Source: Anodontia alba (taxonomy: Eukaryota; Mollusca; Bivalvia; Lucinida; Lucinidae). Taken from it: a DNA stretch of 64,000 nt. The stretch covers positions 38,359,687 to 38,423,686 of the forward strand of contig OZ024823.1 in assembly GCA_964016985.1 (NCBI GenBank). Direction: 5' to 3'. The translations under genes and the position numbers were made by a program. Of this stretch, positions 21,921 to 33,308 are shown piece after piece (within the stretch, counting starts at the first letter, position 1; the number at the start of each line of letters is the position of its first letter). Under the pieces are notes generated by a model. It ran no database searches. It had not been told where the DNA came from and worked only from the letters and a program-made list of their open reading frames with translations.

Positions 21921-22203
21921 ATGTCCTCCCCTATTTTACATTATGTCCTCCCCTATTTTACGGGGTAGAATATTCTTTTGAACAACACAGGTACTTCAGA
22001 AGAATGAATTCGCTAAGCTTCCTAAGAAGAGTTTAAGACCTGCTCAAAATATCAAGTGTTGGTATTGGTAAACGGCCTTTACCCAACTGCTAATGCTGTA
22101 ATGGCAGGAAAAAATGTCAAAGTTTTAAACTATTGATTGATGAAATCTGCCAATTTTAGCAACTCCAAACTAGGTCTCCACAATATCGATTTGGTGAAAA
22201 TCA

Positions 22204-22432
22204 GGGCCCAGTTGTTCAAAGCATCGTTAGCTTAACGAGCTTGTTAAGGGTCATTTTGTTAACTGTTTTAGCATATTCAATACACAATATTCTGATATTT
22301 TTTGCTGAAAAAATGTGAGTAGCTCTACTCACATTTTTTCAGCAAAAAAAATTCAGCATATTTGAATATCACTTGTGTAAATTTTAACGAATCGTTAACT
22401 AACGACATCATTAGTTTTGAACAACTGGGCCC
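22204..22432. mobile_element. MITE with GGGCCCAGTTGTTCAAA ends
   Basis: 229 bp with inverted ends GGGCCCAGTTGTTCAAA and TTTTGAACAACTGGGCCC, an inner pair GTTAAC/CGTTAACT, and a hairpin around TGAGTAGCTCTACTCA. Similar GGGCCCAGTT-ended MITEs are known to me from other marine invertebrates. Confidence 0.75.
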
Positions 22433-22564
22433 AGGCCGAAAATCAGTTATCATCCAGAAAGGAAAATACGCACGGATGGATGTATGACAGACACAAGGAC
22501 ACACACACTTACAACCAACTTGATACAACAATACCCTGCCACTATCATGTGGCAAGGTATAAAA

Positions 22565-23328
22565 ATAAAAACCATAATAAACAAGAGGGCCATGATAGCC
22601 CTATATTGCTCACTTGAGTATCATAGCACTTAGAGAACCTAACCCATAAATGATCAAGGCAAACATTCTGACCAAGATTCATGATGATTATATCAACAAG
22701 TAAGACAATGTACAGTAAAACCTGTGTAAGACAGCCACCTTTGAAATTGACCTTAGTGATGTGGAAAGATGGTTGTCTTATAAAGGTACATGTACATGTC
22801 ATGTAATTTTGCTAGCAAAATTACATGACATGTACCTTTATAAGACAGACAACTTTTTCCACACCAACCACTATTTAAAGTCAGTCTCGAAGGTGGCTGT
22901 CTTACACAGGTTTACTGTAGCATGCCTAATGGATCATGAAATATAGATCAAAGTCAAATATGAATGAATGCACCCAAGAGGCCATGCTAAGATGTATGCA
23001 TGTGCTAAGTATCACTGCCTGTAGGACCAATAATTACTTAGAAACTGATAAAAAATGCAAAAACTTAACAAAGTCAGTGGACCGTGGAATATACAGGTCA
23101 AATATAGATGACTGCATTCGAGGATATTCTATGATGTCTGCAAGCGCAAAGTATCAGTGCTGAAGGACCAACAGTTACTGAAAAACTGACCTAAATGGAA
23201 TAACTTAAGAAAATCACTGGACCATGAAATATAGATCATTATAAAGTGACCCAGGTCCAAACTTGACCTTGAAAACTTCAAGACAAACATTTTGAGCAAG
23301 ATTCATGATGATCACACCTGCTTAGGGC
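22565..23328. repeat. Diverged tandem repeat with AGAGGGCCATGAT start
   Basis: Opens with ACAAGAGGGCCATGATAGCC and TATTGCTCACTTGAG, a string typical of bivalve dispersed repeats. Units with CATGAAATATAGATCA recur near 22930, 23082 and 23221. Interrupted by the MITE at 22713-22917. No gene. Confidence 0.55.
22713..22917. mobile_element. MITE, mariner-like, CAGTAAAACCTGTGTAAG ends
   Basis: 205 bp flanked by TA (22711-22712, 22918-22919). The ends CAGTAAAACCTGTGTAAGAC and GTCTTACACAGGTTTACTG are inverted (one extra base), followed by AGCCACCTT. Perfect hairpin core around TAATTTTGCTAGCAAAATTA. Confidence 0.8.
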
Positions 23329-23556
23329 CTGTGGAGCGCTGTGGTGCAGTGGTAAAGCATCGGACTCAAGATTAAGAGGTACCGGGTTCGATCCCCACTA
23401 ACATCAAGTGTTGTTTCCTTGAGCAAGAAACTTTATCCACATTGCTTAGTACTGGTTTCTACCCAGGAAAACAGAGGGCCACATGGAAGATTAGTATTAG
23501 TTTACTAAATGTGTTACCCTCTATAAATAAAGTCAATTATTATTATTATTGTTATT
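23329..23556 (+). mobile_element. tRNA-derived SINE, second family
   Basis: A pol III promoter is readable: A box TGGTGCAGTGGTAAAGCA near 23342 and B box GGGTTCGATCCCC near 23384. The body has CCTTGAGCAAGAAACTTTAT, a motif shared by several animal SINE families. The tail is (ATT)n from about 23538. It differs from the SINE at 4842-5427 and from the one at 61417-61697. Confidence 0.75.
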
Positions 23557-23709
23557 ATTTTGGTTTTAGAGAAGTTTTTTCTTTAAGTTTTAGCTATATA
23601 GCTCTATATTAATACATGATCCCCAGGGCAAGGCCAATTTGGACCAGGGAAATGGTTGTTAGAATTTATATAGGAGACCACTAAACATTGCTTCATACAA
23701 AATATAATA

Positions 23710-23890
23710 TACAGACAAACCTGTCCTAAAGGCCACCTGTATTAAACTATCACCTGCCTTTAAAGGCCACTATTTCAGATCCCATTAAAGGCAAAGAAGT
23801 GAAAATCTACCTGCATTAAGCAAGCCCCTTTTTTAAGCAACCAGTTTTTGGCTTTCCCATAAGTGCTTGCTTAACACAAGTTTGACTGTA
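23710..23890. mobile_element. MITE, mariner-like, ACAGACAAACCTGT ends
   Basis: TACAGACAAACCTGTCCTAA at the left, ACACAAGTTTGACTGTA at the right; inner AAGGCCACC and AAGCAAGC pairs. Related in its ends to the element at 22713-22917. Lies inside the 160-bp array. Confidence 0.6.
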
Positions 23891-24929
23891 TAAGCTGTGG
23901 GTCTCATGGTTTCAGAAGATCTTGTAAGTTTTTTTCAAATTATAAGTCTATGGGAGCTAATGACCCCCGGGGTGTGACCAATTTGGACCCCAGGGGCATG
24001 GTTGGCAGGATTTATGTAAGAGTCCACCAAAAATTGCTACATACTAAGTATGTTAGCTCTGGGCCTCATGGCTTCAGAAAAGAAGATTTTTTAAGTTTTT
24101 CCCATTATAAGTCTATGGGAGTAAATGACCCCGGGGCATGGGCAATTTGGACCCAGGGGCATGGTTGGCAGGATTTATGTATGAGACCACTAAACATTGC
24201 TACATACTATTAAATATATAAGCTGTGGGCCTCATGGTTTCAGAGAAGATTTTTTTAAGGTTTTCCCATTGTAAGCCTTTTGAAACTAATGACCTCAGAG
24301 GTGTGGCCAATTAAGACCCCAGGGGCTTGATCGACAGGATTTATGTTGGGAACCACTAAACATTGCTACATACTAAATTTATAAGCTCTGGGCCTCATGG
24401 TTTCAGACAAGAAGATTTTTGCAGGTTCTTTAGCTACATAGTTCTATATAAACATAGGACCTCATGGGGTGTGACCAGTTTGGATCCCAGGGGCTTGATT
24501 GGAGGATTTAAATAGGGGACCACTACATATTGCTACATACTAAATATATAGGCTGTGGGCCTTATGGCTTCAGAGAATAAGCTGTGGGCCTTATGGCTTC
24601 AGAGAAGAATAGTTTTTAAAATTTTTCCCATTATAAGTCAAAGAGAGCTAATGACCCCCTAGGGTGTGGCCAATTTGGACCCAGGGCATGGTTGGCAGGA
24701 AGTATGTAGGAGACCATTAAACATTGCTACACACTTAATCTGTCAGCTCTCAGCTATATAGCTCTATATAAACATCTGACCCTCTGAAGTGTGGCCAGTT
24801 TGGTGCCCAGGGGCTTGATTAGCAGGATTTATGTAGTGTACCACTAAACATTGCTACATACTAAATATAATTTATTTATAAGCTGTGGGCCTCAGAGAAG
24901 AAGAGTTTTTTTCCCATCATGATCTAGTC

Positions 24930-25215
24930 AATCCCTACAATGTGGCAGTTTCCAGAATTGTTTCTGATGTTTTTGCCAGTGACGCGCCATAAGTAGACTT
25001 CCCAAATCCCGGACATACGCTTCTACCGATATTTCCTTTGTTCAGGCCTATGGGCATGGTGGGCGAAGCTTGCTTACCTATTAATGCTTACTATCCACGG
25101 ACGCCTGATTACACCCTTTGTTCTGGGGTCCATGTCTGTTGGTCTGAACATTCTGATTCGTCATTCGTTTATGGATTTATGAGTTTGGATTATGGCTTTG
25201 GTACCATGACCACAA
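24930..25215. repeat. Insert in the satellite, shared with 63.3 kb
   Basis: Breaks the array. From about 25105, GCCTGATTACACCCTTTGTT, ATGTCTGTTGGTCTGAACAT and GGTACCATGACCACAACTAC recur with few changes at 63270-63385. The first part is unique here. No protein recognised. Confidence 0.55.
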
Positions 25216-25395
25216 CTACTTACAAGTCTATGGGAGCTAATGATCCCTGGGACATGGCCAGTTTGGACCCCAGGGGCGTGATTGGCAGGATTTATGTAGT
25301 GACCACTAAACATCACCACATACTTAACCTGTTTGTTCTCAGCCTCATGGTTTCAGAGAAGAAGACTTTTTAAGGTTCTTTAGCTTTACATTATA

Positions 25396-25657
25396 AAAAC
25401 ACGCCTATTCAAATATATAGAAAATTTCACCTCCAAAAACTGAAAATTTTCAGATAAAAATCTCTGCTATTTTTCATATTTCTGCTCAAAACATAGATTG
25501 TTGGTACTCGTTAGAACCGCTTCGGCGAGGCGGTTCTAACAAGTACCCACAATATATGTTTTTGAGCAGAAATAAGAAAAATAATGTATACCCCTGAACC
25601 CCAGTTTTACTATATAAAAATGAGGTTTAAGGGGGTAAAAATTATATAGGCATGTTT
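25396..25657. mobile_element. MITE with AAAACACGCCTATT ends
   Basis: Ends AAAACACGCCTATTC and ATATAGGCATGTTTT. A strong inner stem joins ATTTCTGCTCAAAACATA to its complement, with GTTAGAACCGCTTCGGCGAG at the tip. A second copy at 44043-44265 has its middle replaced by long T runs. Confidence 0.65.
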
Positions 25658-26625
25658 TCGTGATGTTGAAATCTCTATATAAACATATGACCCCCTGGGG
25701 TGTGGCCAGTTTGGAGCCCAGGGGCTTGACTGGCAGGATTTATGTAGGGGACCACTTAACATTGCTACACATTAATGTGGGCCTCATGGTTTCAGAGAAG
25801 AAGATTTTTTTAAGTTTTTCCAATTATAAGTCTATGGGAGTTATTGACCCCTCAAGGCATGGCCAGTTTGGACCCCAGGGGCTTGATTGGCAGGATTTAT
25901 GTAGGGGACCACTAAACAATGCTACATACTAAATTTATAAGCTGTAGGCCTCATGGTTTCAGAGAAGAAAACTTTTTTGTTTTTCCCATTATATATCTAT
26001 TGGAGATAATGACCCCCGAGGCATGGCCAGTTTGGACCCCAGGGGCTTGATTGGCAGGATTTATGTAGGAGACCACAAAACATTGCTATATACTTAATCT
26101 ATTAGCTCAGGCCTTCATGGTTTCAGAGAAGAAGATTTTTTCCCATTATAAGTCTATGGGAGCTAATGATCCCCGGGACATGGCCAGTTTGGTCCCCAGG
26201 GGTTTGACTGGCAGGATTTATGTAGGGGACCACTAAACATTGCTACACCCTAATTATATAAGAAGATTTTTTACGTTCTTCCCCATTTTAAGTCTATGGG
26301 AGTTATAGACCCCAGGGACATGGCCAGTTTGGACCCCAGGGGCTTGATTGGTGGGATTTATATAGGGGACCACTAAACATAGCTACATACTAAATTTATA
26401 AGCCTTGGGCCTCATGGTTTCAGAGAAGAAGACTTTTTAAGTTTTTCCCATTATGTTTAAGGGAGATAATGACCCCCGGGGCGTGGCCAGTTTGGACTCC
26501 AGGGACTTGATTGGCAGGATTTATGTAGGAGACCACAAAATATGGCTACATACTTAATTTGTTAGCTCTCGGCCTCATGGTTTCAGAGAAGAAGATCTTT
26601 TAAGGTTCTTTAGCTATATATACGT

Positions 26626-27004
26626 TTATTCATACCTGTCAGCCTGTGAAAACGAAAGTAGGATCGTTTTTTGTTGTTTTTTTTTTAGTTGTAGTTGTTT
26701 TTATACATTTTAAGTGAACAGAAGCTGAGAACGAAAGCAGATAATATATAAATATTTGATGTCTAGCAAGACATGTCACTTTAACAGTATTTTAATTGAG
26801 AATACTTTCATGTTAATCAAGGTAAATTCACCTGTACGTTACTCACGCTGGAGTGGCCGAGTTCGGGAGAATATAAAAGCCGGTAGTAAAGATCGAAAGT
26901 CGGACCAAACGTCGGAAGTAAATTTAGACTGCTCCACATGACCTCGTAGAATCTTTACGATAGTAAATTTGTCGAACTGTGAAGCAGTCTAAAGTAAATT
27001 TAGC
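26626..27004. other. Non-coding; short inverted and phased GTCGG repeats
   Basis: Between 26850 and 27000: ATAAAAGCCGGTAGTAAAGA, GTCGGACCAAACGTCGGAAG and GCAGTCTAAAGTAAATTTA motifs, inverted relatives of which lie at 39190-39290. No gene. Confidence 0.45.
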
Positions 27005-27165
27005 CTCGTTCGCGAATCCGGGTCAAGTCGGCCCCGAGTCAAGTCGGCCCAGGTCAACTCGGCCTGTATGGGGGCCCAGGTATGGGAGAATGGTGGTTAG
27101 GCTAGAACGTGGGTGTATCTGTATGTCTATCTGTATGTCTGTTAATACATACCTGAATTTTTCAG

Positions 27166-27286
27166 CAACCTTAGAAGTATCCAGCCGTGAATCATTAATG
27201 GCATGTCAAAGGTCTTCCAATCATGTGCTTAACCAACCAATTAAAATTCAGATCTTTAATGCCTTAGCGGTTGTGCAAACAAATCC
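27166..27286 (+). other. Candidate 121-bp exon of unknown protein
   Basis: Bounded by a strong acceptor (AATTTTTCAG) and a consensus donor (GTAAGT). One frame is open throughout and reads TLEVSSRESLMACQRSSNHV and onward to ALAVVQTNP. I do not recognise the peptide. It lies within the MULE-type element, upstream of the LINE. A chance acceptor/donor pair is possible. Confidence 0.3.
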
Positions 27287-27612
27287 GTAAGTGTGAAAGT
27301 ACTGATTAGAACAATTAATTTGGTGGAAAACAAATTACTATTGATCTGTTATAATTAAAGACGTTTGTTTTCTTACAATTTGCTTACATCCCTAATTAAG
27401 TTGGTAACTCCTTGAATTATTCCCTAAAAATAACTTAAATCAAAAGCGCACGAAAACAATCTTTTGTTGAAAAACTGTCTTTAATTCGCCAACATAGTCT
27501 GTATAAAATGCCCGAGTAGATGGATTCAGTATCAGATCCCAATTTGGTTTAAACATATTTTATTTCAATACTTTGATTAGTACATAAAACACATAACACA
27601 CTTTATAGGATT

Positions 27613-27642
27613 GGAACGAAAGCAATCTGCTTGTTTGGTTCC
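27613..27642 (-). other. LINE A 3' UTR hairpin
   Basis: GGAACGAAAGCA is opposed by TGCTTGTTTGGTTCC around a short loop. The same hairpin lies at 33309-33343 in the second LINE, although the surrounding UTR has diverged. It may be the RNA feature its reverse transcriptase binds. Confidence 0.55.
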
Positions 27643-27779
27643 TCTCCTTGATAACAATATTCAGTGTACAGTAAGGCGGAAAAACAACTGTATGGTCAAG
27701 CATTGAAATGACATAATATATGTTATGGTTGTCCAATTGAAATGGTAGTCGAAAGAAAGCAATATACATAATTGAAATA

Positions 27780-27814
<35 letters not shown>

Positions 27815-27932
27815 GGAGCAATCGTTTAGTGTCTGGATAAAGACAATGTGTAAATAAAGAGTGTATGTCTATGATTTCTCTCCAAATTTGAAAATGCATG
27901 AAGGAAAAGTTGCTAAATATCATAGTAATGAC

Positions 27933-28559
27933 TTAAAATCTCTTTGAGTCCCGAATATATTTATGTACTGCCTCAAATATGGTTGTGTTTGTTTGGGTGG
28001 AGAGTGTACTGTCCCCAAATAAGAGAACGCGAAGGCTTACGGTGATATGTTGAGAGACATTGTGTATGAGATCTGCACGTTGACGGGCGTACTGCGGACA
28101 ATTTAAGAAGAAATGAAAGGCATTTTCGATGGCACCACACCGGCAGTGTGGAGAGTCACATATGCGTTTCAGAAATAAATCATTGTTCAAAGCACTACAA
28201 TTTGTTCTCAAACGGGTATGGAGGACCTGGAAACGTCTTTTTCCGGAGTTATAATATTTTGGCACAATAACTGAGCTTTCATTAATAGAGCGTTTAAAAG
28301 AATTAACAGACTCGCTATTTCTGCATTCTAATGGTAAATTATTCCATTCTCTGACAGTTGAGGGTAAAAAGGAATTGTAGTACAAAGTCGTACGCGCATG
28401 AACTGTTTGAGTATCATTCGAATTCCGTAAACTATATTCAGAGAAAGTATTAACAGAAGGGGGAACTAGTGTTGATAGATAAGGAGGTGTTTGGTTGGTA
28501 TACATCTTATAAAATAGTGTGAGTTGTGCTTTCTGCGTCTCGAGTCCAGAGTATCCCAA
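27933..28559 (-). pseudogene. LINE A C-terminal domain
   Basis: Continuation after the frameshift: LTLFYKMYTNQTPPYLSTLV, LHTRLRTNCSALNNDLF, and the Cys/His cluster CRCGAIENAFHFFLNCPQY, a presumed nucleic-acid-binding knuckle. It ends with IFEAVHKYIRDSKRF, which matches the end of the LINE at 33-38 kb (IFEAVHNYIKKSKRF). Confidence 0.8.
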
Positions 28560-30388
28560 CCAATTTCTTCATAAAGAGCGTGTATAGAAACAAGTTTGGT
28601 AGTGCCTGTAACAATTCTTGCTGCCTCATTCTGTATTTTCTCTAGTTCTTCTTTTTCATAACGCGTACAAATATAATGCGTACAATTATCCCATACCACA
28701 TTTGCATATTCCAAAACCGGTCGAATGAAGGTTAAATAAATTGTTTCTAGAGATTGCCGGTCTAGTTCATACTTTAATTTTCGCATTACATTGATCCTGT
28801 TCCATGCCTTTTCCTTGATATATTCGATGTGTTTATGCAATGTGCAATCATTTGATAGATAGATCCCAAGATGTTTGTGTGACTCAACGTCAGTTATTTG
28901 TTGATCGAGCATAGAAAGAGGAGGGTGAAAGAGGCGGTTACTTTTACGTGAGATCAGGAGACTTTCAGTTTTGTTAGGGTTAAATTTAACAAGCCATTCT
29001 TTTGCCCACTTGGTGATTTTGTCAAGATCTAAGTTCAGAAGTTCAGCGGCTGCGACAGGATCGTCAACTATTATATACACACTAGTATCATCTGCGAAAA
29101 GACGAATATTCGAACCGATATCCTTCACAATATCATTTATATATAATAAAAACAAAAGTAGCCCCAGTATTGATCCTTGCGGGACACCAGCCCGAACATA
29201 ATTCCATTTTGACTGGACGCCCGGTAGTACTACACATTGTTTTCGATTGGTAAGGTATGAATTAAACCATCTAAGTAGATTACCGAGAACACCAGCCGCC
29301 TGAGGTTTATGCAATAGACCTGCGTGCCATACCCGATCGAACGCCTTGCTAATATCACAGAACACAACTCGAACTTCTTTTCCTGCATCAAGTGCTTGAC
29401 AAAAGGTGTCATATAAGAAAGTTAACTGATTTGTTGTTGAATCACCCGGTATAAAACCGGATTGCAATGGCGTTATAATATTATTATCATAAAAGTGGTT
29501 ATATAAATGTTTAAAGACAACTCTTTCCATAACTTTTGCTGGAGTACACAAGAGAGAAACAGGACGGTAGTTTGACGGAAGTGATCGATCTCCGTTTTTG
29601 TATATCGGACATACATGAGCTACTTTCCAACATTGTGGAAAGACACCTGTCTCAATTGACTGGTTAAAAAGTGAGCAAAAGGGGACAGCAAGTTCCTTGG
29701 AGAGTTCACGAAGAATACGGTTGTTCATTCCATCCGGACCTGTAGCTTTTCCTGTTTTTAGGGATTTAAGAACAGGTTCTATTTCAGCTGGACTAAAATG
29801 TAGAGAGTACATATTTGAATTAATAGTGTATGGGTCAAGTTGAGGTAGGACAGCATTAGATTCGTCAATGACAGTTTGATCCCTAAAAAAGTCGTTTAGG
29901 ATATTTGCTTTGTCAAGGTCATCATGGCTGACAGAGTCATTGTTTTGAAGTGGAGGAATAGAGGTAGAGGTATTAGGAGCAATTACAGTTTTCAATGTTG
30001 TCCACCAGTCTCTTGAGGAAATAGTATTGGATTTCAATTTGTTTACAATTATTTCATTACAATTTCGCTTTGATTCGCGGATCATGTTTATGACTTTATT
30101 ACGAAGCATCTTAAAGTTCTTCCAGTCATTCGGAAGATTACTTCGCTTAGCCTTTCTGTATGCTCTTTTTCTCTTTCTTATGTAGAGTTTTATGCTTGTA
30201 GTCAACCACTGGGGCTCACGTTGCCGAATTCTAGTCATTCTGTTTGGTATGCACTCATTAGCAAGTGACATTATGTGATTTGTTATATTTTGTGCGTGTA
30301 TATTAACATCAGGGTCGCGTAGAGTGGCCCAGTCAGTAGATGAAGCTTTTTGTCTCAATACATTGTAATTTCCTTGATCAAAAACCAT
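28466..30388 (-). pseudogene. LINE A reverse transcriptase
   Basis: 640 codons open. RT landmarks in order: TGKATGPDGMNNRILRELS, NYRPVSLLCTPAKVMERVV, LQSGFIPGDSTTNQL, VVFCDISKAFDRVWH with the first catalytic Asp, GVPQGSILG, and LFADDTSVYIIVDDP with the catalytic Asp pair, followed by PNKTESLLISRKS and HLGIYLSND. It makes the cDNA in target-primed reverse transcription. The frame is lost near 28555 at RRRK, and the C-terminus continues in another frame. Confidence 0.85.
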
Positions 30389-30937
30389 GTCCGGCGTTGA
30401 TAGGATTTACTTTTCGACTTTGAGAAATTTAAAATACCGTATACAGGACAGTGGAATCTTAATTCTTGGTTTAAAAATGGATCGCCGACACCACTAAATA
30501 TTAAATGTGTGTTATTGCTAGTAAGAATAAGATCAAGTAGGGAAGATGAATTTTCTGTGTAATGTGTTGGCTCATTTATGGTTTGCGTCAAAGAAAACTT
30601 AAGGCAAAGGTTTCTTATTTTTACCGACAGGTTCGGACTAAGCATATCAAAATTGAAGTCTCCGGTTACTATTATATCTTGGATACCGGTGTCAATAGCG
30701 AGGTGGATTGAATCCTCAATGGAAGCTAAATACACAGAAACAGTTTGGAGGTCGGTAGAAGAGCCCAAATAACAAACGTTTTTGTTTTAGGGTAAGTTCT
30801 ACCCACAAACACTCAACGCCAATTGGTTCAAGGTCATGTCGTCTAATGTGAAGCAGTGTATCTTTAACATACAACATTACGCCGCCGTGGCTATCACCTG
30901 GGCGATCTTTGCGCTCAGGTTCTTTGAAGGACTGCAA
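30355..30937 (-). pseudogene. LINE A endonuclease, in two frames
   Basis: Two overlapping frame pieces (30716-30937 and 30355-30768). The first has EPERKDRPGDSHGGVMLYVK and ECLWVELTLKQKRLLFGLFY. The second has IIVTGDFNFDMLSPN, with the GDFN catalytic motif, and SSLLDLILTSN. A frameshift near 30770 separates them and another near 30390 separates the second from the RT. An APE-type nuclease nicks target DNA in elements of this kind; this copy cannot make it. Confidence 0.75.
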
Positions 30938-31038
30938 GATTAGATCGTCGTTCGATACAGTGGGGTTAAGCCAAGTTTCGGAAAATGCTAAAATATCAAA
31001 ATCGTGTAACTCAGTATATAGAATGTCTAACTTTGTTA

Positions 31039-31419
31039 TTATACTCTGGACATTGTACTGAACAAAAGATAAATGACGAGATAATTCATAGAGTCTAATA
31101 AAGATGACGATGAACTAAAAGAAGTATCAGTTGAGGGAGAAGATGAAGAAGAAGAAGCTGGACCTGGATTTGGATGAACATTTCCTGATTGTAAGAGTAA
31201 ATGGAATAGCCACATGATAATTACTGCTCCTAATAAAACTCCCATCGCAGTACGTGTAAATGTTACATTTGTTTTGAATGCTTTGCCACATACAACTTGC
31301 CTGTAATAATAGTGTTTAGCAACCTTGGCTGCTATGACTGCATTATCATGTAGTGCCAAATGTAGTGAAAAACTATGAGCAGAATTGTAATAAAGAACCG
31401 TAAATATTACTAAGTGCAA
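31039..31419 (-). pseudogene. LINE A N-terminal segment with 2A-like motif
   Basis: 126 codons. Residues about 59-77 are strongly hydrophobic (MGVLLGAVIIMWLFHLLLQ), directly followed by SGNVHPNPGP (residues 78-87, DNA 31159-31185), then a Ser-rich linker. NPGP after a hydrophobic helix is the pattern of 2A ribosome-skipping peptides, here with His where the consensus has Glu and Asn where Asp is usual. The frame then shifts away from the endonuclease. Confidence 0.7.
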
Positions 31420-31720
31420 AAGGAGAGAGAATTTATGCCTGCTGCTGTAGGAGGGAATATCAGCGGCTGGACTGTTCCTTAAAGATTTTACGAAATTGCT
31501 AACAAGAGATAAAGAAACAATTCAGCCGCCATCACCCACACCGTCAGTTTCAGGCATGTGTAATGTACGATTATCTTATAATTTTCCGTACAAGTGTTTA
31601 TATGTGTCTTGGCACCAGGCCTGAAAGTTGCTCCAGACAGAAGAGAAGAAAACAGAAAGAGTCTTCGAGAGTTACAGAAATAAATTTTAAATAGCATAAA
31701 TAAATGCTAGGGGGTATAAA

Positions 31721-32120
31721 CTGTTTAAATCAAAATTTGTCTCTAGGACAATAAGAATAGTACGTACTTCAGTTAGAAATGTTCTAACATACACACCAAA
31801 ATTTAGATCAGCAATTACAGTTCCTCGTGAATAATTCTAAAAGCTAACAGGAATACATAACACAGCGGACCCTCATTATCTCAAGCTCAAAAAGACTAGA
31901 ATTTTCAATTTGAGATAAATTAGTATTAGACAACAATAGCCAAAAAACAAAGAATACAAGCAACAAAAATATCAAAAGCTTAATCTAGATCAGTAATAGT
32001 TTGTAATAATAGTGTTTAAGGCGATGAGAGTCCACCGTACTTTTGCTTGCACTTCAATAATGTAGGTATTCTCTAGTTGAAGGAATTAATCGTATCTGAA
32101 TTTGGAATCGTCATAGTTAC
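31721..32120. other. MULE interior, no gene
   Basis: AT-rich sequence between the LINE and the zinc-finger exon; nothing recognised. Confidence 0.4.
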
Positions 32121-32138
32121 TTGCATTTTATAACCGCC

Positions 32139-32241
32139 ATGTCTGCTTTGTGTATTGTGTGTAAGGTGTTTGTCACTGGGCGTAAGCATGCAGTCTCTTG
32201 TGATGCTTGCGAACGCTGGCAGCATCGTCTGTGCGGAACAG
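32139..32241 (+). CDS. Zinc-finger first exon, MULE transposase N-terminus-like (partial)
   Basis: ATG in a good context (ACCGCCATGT) starts 34 codons plus one base, ending at a donor (CAG|GTAAAG). The peptide has CIVC, then GRKHAVSCDACERWQHRLCG, a compact PHD-like C-x2-C...H...C-x2-C...H...C cluster. I recall a near-identical opening domain in bivalve FLYWCH/MULE transposases, and this copy lies inside an element with MULE-type ends. No following exon is recognisable before the right end 390 bp away, so the gene is truncated. A related fragment lies at 61773-61845. Confidence 0.5.
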
Positions 32242-32536
32242 GTAAAGTAGCGTTTTTCCATTTGAATATTCTGATTTATTTACCGGATCTTTCAAGAGTG
32301 TTTGGTATCCTGAAAAGGACACAATATAATTGCATAAAAATATGCAAATAACGTCACTTATTACTAATAAGTGCTCAGCTTGAACTATCACTAATTAGTG
32401 CAATTCGGGGATAATAGAAAATAAATTTTGTTATAAATAACATCCGAAAGACAAACAAACAGCAATTAAGTCATAAAGTATGTATTAATAAGTGAATAAC
32501 TGAACAAATAAGTATGTTGCGATAATGTGTTTGTGT

Positions 32537-32631
32537 AACCTACAAAACCGGCCGAGTTGACCCGGCCGAGTTGACCCGAGGCCGAGTTGACTCGGGGGCC
32601 GAGTTGGTTACAGGCCGAGTTGACCCGTGAC
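32537..32631. repeat. GGCCGAGTTGACCCG minisatellite in the right MULE end
   Basis: Five imperfect copies of GGCCGAGTTGACCCG. The left end (27014-27070) has three inverted copies. Repeated subterminal motifs of this kind usually serve as transposase-binding sites; that role is inferred. Confidence 0.7.
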
Positions 32632-32672
32632 CTCGTTCGCCAGGCGACTGCTAAAGATAGACAGTCAACCGT

Positions 32673-33221
<549 letters not shown>

Positions 33222-33308
33222 GCGCCGGTACTTAGTTTAGTTTAAACATATTTCATTCAGAGTTAACGGCACATCAATAAATATAACAATATACAAAATA
33301 CTAGAATT

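Larger units (their letters stand above)
23590..26625. repeat. Satellite-like array, about 160-bp unit, about 14 copies
   Basis: GGCAGGATTTATGTAGG and its variants recur near 23660, 24006, 24167, 24334, 24503, 24693, 24820, 25287, 25732, 25890, 26053, 26210, 26351 and 26510. Units also carry AAGTCTATGGGAGCTAATGA, CCAGTTTGGACCCCAGGGGC, and GGGCCTCATGGTTTCAGAGA. Typical spacing is 157-169 bp, with one unit stretched by a 28-bp duplication. The array is broken by a MITE (23710-23890), an unrelated piece (24930-25215) and a second MITE (25396-25657). Open frames across units are repeat artefacts. Confidence 0.85.
27540..31720 (-). mobile_element. CR1/L2-like LINE, frameshifted (LINE A)
   Basis: A nearly full-length non-LTR retrotransposon on the minus strand. 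5' to 3' it has a hydrophobic N-terminus with a 2A-like motif, an APE endonuclease, reverse transcriptase, a C-terminal Cys/His knuckle and a 3' UTR with a conserved hairpin and a (GA)n at 27781-27812. At least four frameshifts (near 31060, 30770, 30390 and 28555) disable it. It is closely related in layout and protein sequence to the LINE at 33236-38283. The 5' limit is approximate. Confidence 0.85.
27014..32631. mobile_element. MULE-type element with GGGTCAActCGGCC inverted ends
   Basis: Left end from 27014 (GAATCCGGGTCAAGTCGGCC) and right end to 32631 are inverted and both contain several copies of GGTCAACTCGGCC. The 9-bp repeat CTCGTTCGC lies directly outside (27005-27013, 32632-32640); one more flanking C also matches. 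Nine-base duplications with G...C ends point to the Mutator-like superfamily. The interior has a candidate exon (27166-27286), a LINE (27540-31720) and a zinc-finger first exon (32139-32241). Without the LINE it would be only about 1.4 kb, so it is a deletion derivative. Confidence 0.7.

Noticed and set aside
23329..23420. Functional tRNA gene
   Set aside because: Box A and B are present, but the sequence continues into a SINE body and (ATT)n tail.
23950..25932. Proteins with YKSMGANDP-type repeats
   Set aside because: They are translations of the 160-bp satellite, and the frame changes between units.
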